A stretch of 64,000 bases of DNA from Chromatiaceae bacterium (GTDB lineage: Bacteria > Pseudomonadota > Gammaproteobacteria > Chromatiales > Chromatiaceae): contig JACKMT010000004.1 of assembly GCA_024235255.1 (NCBI GenBank), forward strand, positions 186,001 through 250,000. Direction: 5' to 3'. The notes under the pieces were generated by a model that was given only the letters and a program-made list of their open reading frames with translations, had not been told where the DNA came from and searched no databases. Numbering within the stretch: the first letter of the stretch is position 1; every line of letters begins with the position of its first letter. Of the stretch, positions 58,067 to 64,000 are shown piece by piece. Made by a program: the position numbers and the translations under genes.

Positions 58067-59119
58067 ATGAACACCAATGACAGCGTGAAAGAGTACTATG
58101 GGAAGGTGCTGCAGAGCAGCGGCGATTTGCAGACCAATGCCTGCTGTACCGCAACGGATACACCCCACCACCTGAAGCAGCTGCTTGCCAATATCCACCC
58201 CGAGGTTGCCGCGCGTTACTACGGTTGCGGCCTGGTCCGGCCCGATCTGCTGCTGGGAATGCGCGTACTCGACCTTGGCAGCGGCTCGGGACGTGACTGT
58301 TATCTGTTGTCCCAGCTGGTGGGCGAGCAGGGTTACGTACTGGGCGTGGACATGACCGAAGAGCAGCTGGCTGTCGCCGACCGGCACCTGGAGTGGCACC
58401 GGCAAAAGTTTGGTTTCGCAAAGTCCAACGTGGAGTTCCGCAAAGGTTATATCGAACATCTCGATCAGCTCGGGCTGGAGGAGAATAGTTTCGATATTAT
58501 CGTCTCTAACTGCGTTATCAACCTCTCACCCGACAAGGAAGCGGTGCTGAGAGAGGCCTACCGGCTGCTGAAACCGGGCGGCGAGCTCTATTTTTCCGAT
58601 GTCTACGCCGACCGGCGGGTGCCGGCCGAGCTGGTGAAGGATAAGGTGCTGTACGGTGAATGCCTAAGCGGTGCGCTCTACTGGAACGATTTTCTCAATC
58701 TGGCAAAACGGGCGGGTTTTCCCGATCCGCGGCTGGTTGAGGATCGTCCGCTCGCTATTGAAAATCAGCAGATCCTGGTGCGCATCGGGCATATCGCGTT
58801 TTTCTCTGCCACCTACCGTCTGTTTAAGCTGGATGGGTTGGAGAGCCACTGTGAGGATTACGGCCAAGCGGTGGTCTATCGCGGGGGCATCGCACACGCC
58901 GAGCACCGCTTTCAGCTGGATAAACACCACCTGCTGGAAAAAGGAAGGATATTCCCGGTTTGCGGTAACAGCTACCGCATGCTGCACGAGTCGCGCTTTA
59001 ATCCCTACTTCGATTTCTTCGGAAATACCGACACACATTACGGTATTTTTGAGGGCTGCGGCAGTACGCTTCCATTCGATAAAACCGTGCAGCAGCCCGC
59101 TTCAGGGGGCTGCTGCTGA
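58067..59119 (+). CDS. arsM: Arsenite methyltransferase
   Basis: 350 aa from ATG 58067, 73 bases after the preceding stop. SAM-binding VLDLGSGSGRDCYLLSQLVG is followed by the arsenic-binding cysteines typical of ArsM: C54 in YYGCGL, C151 in IIVSNCVINLSP and C203 in YGECLSGALYWNDF. N-terminal NACC and C-terminal GGCC may bind further arsenic. It adds methyl groups to As(III). No ArsR, ArsB or ArsC gene is close by. Confidence 0.93.
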   Translation: MNTNDSVKEYYGKVLQSSGDLQTNACCTATDTPHHLKQLLANIHPEVAARYYGCGLVRPDLLLGMRVLDLGSGSGRDCYLLSQLVGEQGYVLGVDMTEEQLAVADRHLEWHRQKFGFAKSNVEFRKGYIEHLDQLGLEENSFDIIVSNCVINLSPDKEAVLREAYRLLKPGGELYFSDVYADRRVPAELVKDKVLYGECLSGALYWNDFLNLAKRAGFPDPRLVEDRPLAIENQQILVRIGHIAFFSATYRLFKLDGLESHCEDYGQAVVYRGGIAHAEHRFQLDKHHLLEKGRIFPVCGNSYRMLHESRFNPYFDFFGNTDTHYGIFEGCGSTLPFDKTVQQPASGGCC

Positions 59120-59230
59120 CAACCGCCCGGTGCTGCATGCGAGACAACTCAGATTGCCGGGCCGTTTAAAGCTTTGCGGACCGCCTGCCGATAGATTTGT
59201 CTGAAATCAGAACTTAGGGAACCCCCAACT

Positions 59231-59701
59231 ATGGAAAATTGCTACGAGCTGGTGTCAGCCATGGATGCGTGTGCCGACCGGCTGGATGTGCTCAATGGAC
59301 TGTTTCCTGAACTGGCAACACCGAATACGCTGGCTGGGGTGATTCAGTGGCGCCAACGCCGCCTGGCGATGGCTGACCAGAACTTCTTAGACAACGCGAA
59401 GCGCGAGCCTCAAGCCGGTATCGATGTCAGAAGCGTCGCTGTTAACCTGCTACGGCAAAACAGCCTGGAAGATGTACTGGATCTGCTCGCGGAGCAGCAT
59501 AGTGTCGCGTTGTCGCTGCACGAATTGGTGCAAATCATCGGGAAAAAGGAGTATCTGGTCGTGCTCAGACGGGAATTCAATGAGTTGTTGAAGAACGCCA
59601 TCTCATTCGAACAGATTGCAACCCTCTGGAACGATCTGGAGCGCCCGGCTTTCGGTGGTCCCAATTGGAACAGTAGAAGCATATCGATGCTCGCCGGCTG
59701 A
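59231..59701 (+). CDS. Unknown 156-aa protein upstream of HDOD gene
   Basis: 156 aa, mostly helical, without signal peptide or membrane helices. Visible segments are ELVSAMDACADRLDVLNGLF, VNLLRQNSLEDVLDLLAEQH and YLVVLRREFNELLKNAISFE. I recognise no domain. It is followed 12 bases later by the HDOD gene on the same strand, so the two are probably one signalling unit. Confidence 0.7.
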   Translation: MENCYELVSAMDACADRLDVLNGLFPELATPNTLAGVIQWRQRRLAMADQNFLDNAKREPQAGIDVRSVAVNLLRQNSLEDVLDLLAEQHSVALSLHELVQIIGKKEYLVVLRREFNELLKNAISFEQIATLWNDLERPAFGGPNWNSRSISMLAG

Positions 59702-59713
59702 AGGTGAACGAAA

Positions 59714-60625
59714 TTGCAGATACACAGAGATCAGATTTGGGGAAAGCTGCCTGACGCAGAGCAAGCGGCAGCCGAGGAGACGAAAAAATTCGATCCCAAA
59801 GCCTTTGCGCTGGAGTTGCGGGATGACATCCAGCAGAACAGGATCAAACTTCCCACGCTGCCGGCACTCTCTCTGGAAGCGCTGGTAGTGGTTAACGATG
59901 CCGGCAGCTCCATGGCCGATGTCGCCAGGATGATCAGTAAGGATACCTCCATGGCGGCGCGACTGGTGCGCTACGCGAACAGCCCGCTATACCGGGGAAT
60001 CAGCAATGTAGCGTCGGTCAAGGCGGCGATCACGCGCATCGGCATGGATGCGGTCAAACACGCCATTCTTAGCCTGGCAATGCGCGATGTGTTTACCACA
60101 GGCATCATAGCGATACAGGCTCGGATGGAGGCGCTGTGGAAACACAGCGTCATTGTTGCCACCAAGTCCGCACTGCTGGCCGAACAGTTCACACACCTCA
60201 ACCGGGATGAGGCGATGCTGGCTGGTCTGATCCACGATGTGGGTGCCATTCCGATATTGATAAAAGCGAAGGATCACCAGTTTCTGCTGGACGATGAAAA
60301 AAAGCTGGATAAGCTGGTAGATGCGCTGCATATGAGTGTGGGTAAATTCATGCTCACTTTCTGGAATTTCGACCCCTCAATGATCGATGTGGCTGCCAAC
60401 CATGACAGGCTGGACAGAAAACCGCCAGGGGAGAAGGTGGATTACGTCGATATCGTGCAGGTGGCCAACATCCTCAGCTACGAGCATTGCCAAGGTCATC
60501 GGCTGGGTAACATAGATACCGAAAAGATTCCCGCTTTTCAGAGGGTGGGTCCGGATCTGATTGAGCAGTTCAAGCAGCGCTCCGCAGGCGAGTTCGAAGC
60601 GAACATCAGTGAAGCACTGCATTGA
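59714..60625 (+). CDS. HDOD domain signalling protein
   Basis: 303 aa from TTG 59714, with AAGGTG upstream. The HDOD domain spans about residues 40-240: LPTLPALSLEALVVV, VARMISKDTSMAARLVRYAN, AITRIGMDAVKHAILSLAM and MLAGLIHDVGAIPILI. HDOD is a degenerate HD fold found in regulators of motility, cyclic di-GMP and post-exponential responses. The catalytic HD metal pair is only partly present (HDVG). It follows the 156-aa protein, and a diguanylate cyclase gene lies 7 kb upstream. Confidence 0.92.
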   Translation: MQIHRDQIWGKLPDAEQAAAEETKKFDPKAFALELRDDIQQNRIKLPTLPALSLEALVVVNDAGSSMADVARMISKDTSMAARLVRYANSPLYRGISNVASVKAAITRIGMDAVKHAILSLAMRDVFTTGIIAIQARMEALWKHSVIVATKSALLAEQFTHLNRDEAMLAGLIHDVGAIPILIKAKDHQFLLDDEKKLDKLVDALHMSVGKFMLTFWNFDPSMIDVAANHDRLDRKPPGEKVDYVDIVQVANILSYEHCQGHRLGNIDTEKIPAFQRVGPDLIEQFKQRSAGEFEANISEALH

Positions 60626-60633
60626 ACCTACCG

Positions 60634-60647
60634 CCGGATTGATCCGG
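60634..60647. terminator. Weak convergent hairpin between HDOD and slyD-like genes
   Basis: CCGGAT and ATCCGG flank a 2-base centre in the 30-base gap between two convergent genes. It lacks a T-run on either strand, so it is a hairpin at best and perhaps a weak bidirectional terminator. Confidence 0.3.
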
Positions 60648-60655
60648 TCGAACCA

Positions 60656-61093
60656 CTATTCAGCAGTGTCGAGCGCGACCAGTTCGATGTCGAAATTCAG
60701 TGCTCTTCCCGCCAGCGGGTGGTTTGCATCCACTTGAATCGAGTCTTCGGCGACTCCGATCACCATCATACTTACCACTTCACCCTCCGGGCCGCTGGCC
60801 TGCAGCGGCATGCCCACGGTAACTTCCAATCCTTCCGGTAGGGCGCTTTTCGGCAGGTGCTGGACCAGCTCATCGCTGTGTTCGCCATAAGCCTGTTCGG
60901 AGGGGATGCGTACCGACTTTCTCTCTCCCACGGCCATGCCTGCCACTGCACTGTCAAAGCCTGGAATAACCTGTCCCGATCCCAGTGTGAACGCCAGTGG
61001 ATCCCGCCCCATGGAGCTGTCAAACCGGGTGCCGTCGTCCAGGCTTCCATCATAGTGAATTTTGACGTTGTCGCCGTGTTTCGCCTGGCGCAT
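60656..61093 (-). CDS. SlyD-like FKBP-type peptidyl-prolyl isomerase
   Basis: 145 aa from ATG 61093, which has AGGAG six bases upstream; the frame reported to 61246 adds a poor N-terminus. FKBP motifs are VKIHYDGSLDDGTRFDSSMG, FTLGSGQVIPGFDSAVAGM and the second half of the split domain (EQAYGEHSDELVQHL, then QVDANHPLAGRALNFDIELV). It lacks the His-rich metal tail of E. coli SlyD. It should isomerise X-Pro bonds and act as a chaperone in the cytoplasm. Confidence 0.92.
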   Translation of the reverse strand: MRQAKHGDNVKIHYDGSLDDGTRFDSSMGRDPLAFTLGSGQVIPGFDSAVAGMAVGERKSVRIPSEQAYGEHSDELVQHLPKSALPEGLEVTVGMPLQASGPEGEVVSMMVIGVAEDSIQVDANHPLAGRALNFDIELVALDTAE

Positions 61094-61285
61094 GCGAGTC
61101 TCCTTGAGTTTTATGTGATCCATTGCGAGGTATTCCGCAGCCTGACACTCGGAAGTGGCTGAAAGATAGCAAACGCCGCAAGCGTGAGGTGCTGACTGTG
61201 GAACGTGTTGCAGACAAGCATACCCTACCCGTTTCAAGGGAATCAACCGGGATCCCCCCGGCAGTGAGCTGTATACGGGTCCGGG

Positions 61286-62047
61286 CTACGGACCGAACAG
61301 CAGTTTCAGGCTGATCAATATGCACACGGCAACAAGCAGCGGGCGTATCAGGCGGGTTCCCCGGTGATGCACGAGATGCGCCCCGATGCGGCCGCCAATC
61401 AACTGTCCTGCGGCCATCACCAGTCCCATTTTCCAGACAACATGACCACCCGCTGCGAAGAAAATCAGCGATGCAATATTGCTGGTGAAGTTTAGGATTT
61501 TTGTATGTGCGGTAGCTTGAATCAGATTAAATCCCAGTAGGGTGACAAAACCAAGGGTAAAAAAGGTGCCGGCCCCGGGGCCAAAAAAACCATCGTAGAA
61601 TCCAATGGTTAAACCGACCGTCAAGGCGAACAGCCCGTGACCGATACGCTGCTTTCGCGCTTCGTTGCGGATGCTCGGCCCGAACCAGAAATAGAGGGCT
61701 GTCGCGATCAGAAACAGCGGCATGATACGGGTCAGGAAAGCGGAGTCCAAAATCTGCACCAGCAGGGTACCGGACGCGGAGCCGGCGAAGGTCAGCATGA
61801 TGGGCAACAGCATGTTGCGCGGGTTGACCAGTCCGTTGCGGATAAAATAGAGGCTGGAAGAGAAGGTGCCGAACGACCCCTGCAGTTTATTGGTGGCAAG
61901 CGCCTCGGCGGGTCCCAGACCGACTGCCAGCAGTACCGGCAGGGTGAGGAGCCCGCCGCCGCCGGCAACCGCATCCAGCGTGCCGGCCAGCATGCCGGTG
62001 GCGAACAACAGCAACAGCAGTTCATAGCCCAGCGACAGCTCACTCAA
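61286..62047 (-). CDS. TSUP family (TauE/SafE) anion permease
   Basis: 253 aa with seven to eight membrane helices. The TSUP repeats are visible: GTLDAVAGGGGLLTLPVLLAVG (first half) and GFYDGFFGPGAGTFFTLGFV (second half), each carrying the Gly-rich pseudo-symmetry signature. Family members export sulfite, sulfoacetate or related anions. With soxB in the same genome, a sulfur-anion role is plausible but not shown. Its start overlaps the stop of yafJ by 4 bases. Confidence 0.9.
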   Translation of the reverse strand: MSELSLGYELLLLLFATGMLAGTLDAVAGGGGLLTLPVLLAVGLGPAEALATNKLQGSFGTFSSSLYFIRNGLVNPRNMLLPIMLTFAGSASGTLLVQILDSAFLTRIMPLFLIATALYFWFGPSIRNEARKQRIGHGLFALTVGLTIGFYDGFFGPGAGTFFTLGFVTLLGFNLIQATAHTKILNFTSNIASLIFFAAGGHVVWKMGLVMAAGQLIGGRIGAHLVHHRGTRLIRPLLVAVCILISLKLLFGP

Positions 62048-62850
62048 GAAGCGATCCGCCTGCCATTACCGAACACAATCAGCTCACCCTCGGCGAACGG
62101 CAGCCAGCGTTCATTGGTTAGTGGTACGCTGGCAACCAGCGCCACCTGCTGACGTTTTCCGTCAAGGGCCGAGCCGTCAGCATGCATCGTCGTTGCTTCC
62201 GAAGCCAGGCTGCAATTGCGGCAGAGCCAGTGCAGTCCCGGTGGATGGAAACCCTCTCTGCCGGTTTGCGAGCGCTTATGGCCATGCGCAAAGAGATAAT
62301 CGCCATCGGAATAGATGAAATTGGCCGGCCCCAGCGGGCGTATCTTTTGCGCGAATGCGGCAACAACGGCGTATCGCAGCTCGAGGTCCGGCGGTTCCGC
62401 TGCGAGCCATATCTCCTGCAAGCCCTGCAGCAGATGGCAAAATGCCAGCTCTGAATCGGTCTCGCCGACCGGTCGATAGTGCCCCATTCCAAACCCCGGC
62501 AGCCGGTGAATATCGAGCAAATCCCCGTTGTGCGCGAACAGGTGCATAGATCCTCCGAGCTCGCGGCAGAACGGCTGCGTATTGCGCAGACCGACCGGCC
62601 CGCTGGTAGCCAGGCGCAGATGGGAGACGATGATCTTACTGCGGTAAGCGTGATGGCGCAGAAACTCCAGGCAGGGGCTGGTGGCAGCCGCATCGGTCTC
62701 GCGGATCAATCGGAGATCGTTTTGTTCATAAAAAGCGATGCCCCAGCCGTCCTTATTAGGTCCGGAGAGGCCGCCGTGGCGTTTGAATTCGTCCAGCGAG
62801 AACGAGACATCCGCTGGGTACTCGCTGGCGAGTGAGAAGAGTTCACACAT
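62044..62850 (-). CDS. YafJ-type class II glutamine amidotransferase
   Basis: 268 aa. The nucleophile is Cys2 (MCELFSLASEYPADVSFSL), with SGPNKDGWGIAFYE, SHLRLATSGPVGLRNTQPF and FAHNGDLLDIHRLPGF forming the Ntn amidotransferase core. It is a stand-alone glutaminase domain of the YafJ/EgtC-like group; the ammonia acceptor is unknown. The gene is coupled to the TSUP permease by a 4-base overlap. Confidence 0.92.
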   Translation of the reverse strand: MCELFSLASEYPADVSFSLDEFKRHGGLSGPNKDGWGIAFYEQNDLRLIRETDAAATSPCLEFLRHHAYRSKIIVSHLRLATSGPVGLRNTQPFCRELGGSMHLFAHNGDLLDIHRLPGFGMGHYRPVGETDSELAFCHLLQGLQEIWLAAEPPDLELRYAVVAAFAQKIRPLGPANFIYSDGDYLFAHGHKRSQTGREGFHPPGLHWLCRNCSLASEATTMHADGSALDGKRQQVALVASVPLTNERWLPFAEGELIVFGNGRRIAS

Positions 62851-62915
62851 GATCGTTGCGGAAGTGTACCGCGCTTTGCCGGTCAGATTGAAGCTTTGTG
62901 CGATGTTGGTCTGGG

Positions 62916-64000
62916 TTAGCGCAGGCTGTCGCGGCCCATATTCAGCTCCCGCACGACACGAAAACCGGTGTCGTCGCTGCGCCTGGACTGAAAATTACGC
63001 CAGCGGTTTGCCGATCGAATCTCTGTCGGCGGGAAGCTCCAGGCACCGCCGCGGATCACCCGCACCCCGCAGCCCGGTTTATCCAGCGCGCTGCCATCTG
63101 CGGGTGCAGCGCTGAAACTGTCGTTCCAGCAGTCCGCCACCCATTCGAACACATTGCCCGCGGTATCGTGCAGCCCGAATGGGTTGGGGTCGAAGCTTCC
63201 CACCGGGCTGCTCTTCTCACCATCCCACAAACCTTTACACTCCGCGCAGTTGGCATTTCCCTCGCTCACCTGGTCGCCCCACCAGAAGCGTGTTGCGGTG
63301 CCGCCCCTGGCGGCGTATTCCCACTCGGCGTCGGTCGGCAGGCGGTAACGCTCGCCGGTCTGTTGGCTGAGCCACTCGGTGAACGCGTTGGCGTTCTCCC
63401 AAGAGACGTTGATAACCGGGCGCCGGCTCCGTCCCCACCCCTGATCGTCGGGCAGTTCGTGCCGCGTGCTTCTGCTGAACCTGTCGTACTCGTCAAACGT
63501 GACCTCGTACATACCGATGGCAAAGGGCTTCAGCTTGACAATTTGCGGATTTTGTTCGTCGCTGTCGCCGTCCCCCTGCAGATCTCCGCGGCGGAATTCG
63601 CCGCCGCGCAGCGCAACCATCTCGGGGCCGGCCGATCCATCGCGCATCCGGTCGCTGAAATAGTCCGCGGGGGGCAGACGCGAACGGTAGTTAAAGCGGG
63701 GGCTGCTCTCTTGCTGATGGTTGACCTGAAAGGCGACACTGCCGATAACCCCCACCGGCAGTTCCAGCCTATTGCCAAAACGGTCGATCAGCTCAATTTT
63801 CCGGGTCATCAACTCTCCCCGGATCGAGTCGCCGCTGTTCAGTTTGATCCGGACGGTGGCAGTCGACCCATCCTCAGGCTGATTGATGTCCATCAGATGG
63901 ATGTCGCCACGCCCGATCAATGCGACACCGTCGGCGCTTTTCAACATAATATCCCGGGTGGAGATTCTGGCGCCGAACAGATCGCCGTAAACCGTGCCAA
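62916..64000 (-). CDS. SUMF1/formylglycine-generating-enzyme-fold protein, 5' end outside window
   Basis: The frame stays open past the right edge (reading GTVYGDLFGARISTRDI before the first visible Met), so the gene is cut. The visible part has an N-terminal region of unknown fold (ADGVALIGRGDIHLMDIN; a beta-rich segment LPVGVIGSVAFQV). The SUMF1 domain follows: ALRGGEFRRGD, VTFDEYDRFSRS, RPVINVSWENANAFTEWLS, RYRLPTDAEWEYAARGG and RVIRGGAWSFPPTEIRSANR. The paired cysteines of true formylglycine-generating enzymes are not seen near GFRVVRE. It is more likely an EgtB/PvdO-like or structural member. Confidence 0.85.
   Translation of the reverse strand, partial: GTVYGDLFGARISTRDIMLKSADGVALIGRGDIHLMDINQPEDGSTATVRIKLNSGDSIRGELMTRKIELIDRFGNRLELPVGVIGSVAFQVNHQQESSPRFNYRSRLPPADYFSDRMRDGSAGPEMVALRGGEFRRGDLQGDGDSDEQNPQIVKLKPFAIGMYEVTFDEYDRFSRSTRHELPDDQGWGRSRRPVINVSWENANAFTEWLSQQTGERYRLPTDAEWEYAARGGTATRFWWGDQVSEGNANCAECKGLWDGEKSSPVGSFDPNPFGLHDTAGNVFEWVADCWNDSFSAAPADGSALDKPGCGVRVIRGGAWSFPPTEIRSANRWRNFQSRRSDDTGFRVVRELNMGRDSLR

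Noticed and set aside
1..64000. CRISPR arrays, prophage genes, rRNA genes and riboswitches
   Set aside because: I scanned for regularly spaced repeats, integrases, phage structural genes and known aptamer-like conserved leaders and saw none that I could support.

Overview
The window looks like a chromosomal segment of a sulfur-oxidising gammaproteobacterium, perhaps near the Chromatiales or the Sedimenticola/Thiodiazotropha group. This rests on a soxB 3' end at the left edge, a Gly/Tyr/Pro-rich exported protein resembling sulfur-globule envelope proteins, a TSUP-type anion permease, and typical gammaproteobacterial gene orders (pyrG-kdsA-eno-ftsB-ispD-ispF-truD, then surE-pcm-yqaA-nlpD-rpoS). 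The genus is inference; no rRNA is present.

Layout. 1-1653: end of soxB, its terminator, a tRNA operon (Pro-TGG, Arg-TCT, His-GTG, Lys-CTT) with a good sigma70 promoter, then a repeat-bearing non-coding stretch that duplicates the 3' end of tRNA-Lys. 1654-8424, mostly minus strand: gspB/gspA, a lytic transglycosylase, sixA and an aldo/keto reductase. 8644-13610, minus strand: a creBC-like two-component system followed by a VIT/VWA surface protein with a PEP-CTERM-like tail and a small exosortase, apparently a self-contained display cassette. 13851-25160: housekeeping genes for CTP, KDO, enolase, division (ftsB), MEP isoprenoid synthesis, tRNA modification and stationary phase (nlpD-rpoS), interrupted by an antisense Smr gene.

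25262-35075: an Fnr/Anr-type regulator with all four cluster cysteines, FNR-like boxes, and the complete cbb3 oxidase set ccoNOQP and ccoGHIS. A 266-bp MITE-like palindromic element sits exactly between ccoH and ccoI. 35127-38502: two tandem large membrane-associated (dynamin-like) GTPases. 38584-40573: small or unknown membrane proteins and a Mth938-like protein.

40706-44347: alaC, hom and an RpfE-like protein. 44388-53393: cheV, the sulfur-globule-like protein, a subtilase-fold dockerin protein behind a perfect CRP/Vfr palindrome, ygiQ, a diguanylate cyclase, an SH3 lipoprotein and an 84-aa partner. 53397-60625: a ScfR-type regulator, thrC overlapping a 2-isopropylmalate/citramalate synthase gene, arsM, an unknown protein and an HDOD protein. 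60656-64000, minus strand: an SlyD-like FKBP, a TSUP permease, YafJ-type amidotransferase and the 3' part of a sulfatase-modifying-factor-fold protein running off the window.

The most distinctive items are the exosortase cassette wired to a creBC-like regulator, the MITE that split the overlapping ccoH/ccoI junction, the tandem GTPases, the rtT-like tRNA-3'-end repeat, and the CRP-site-preceded pseudo-subtilase.
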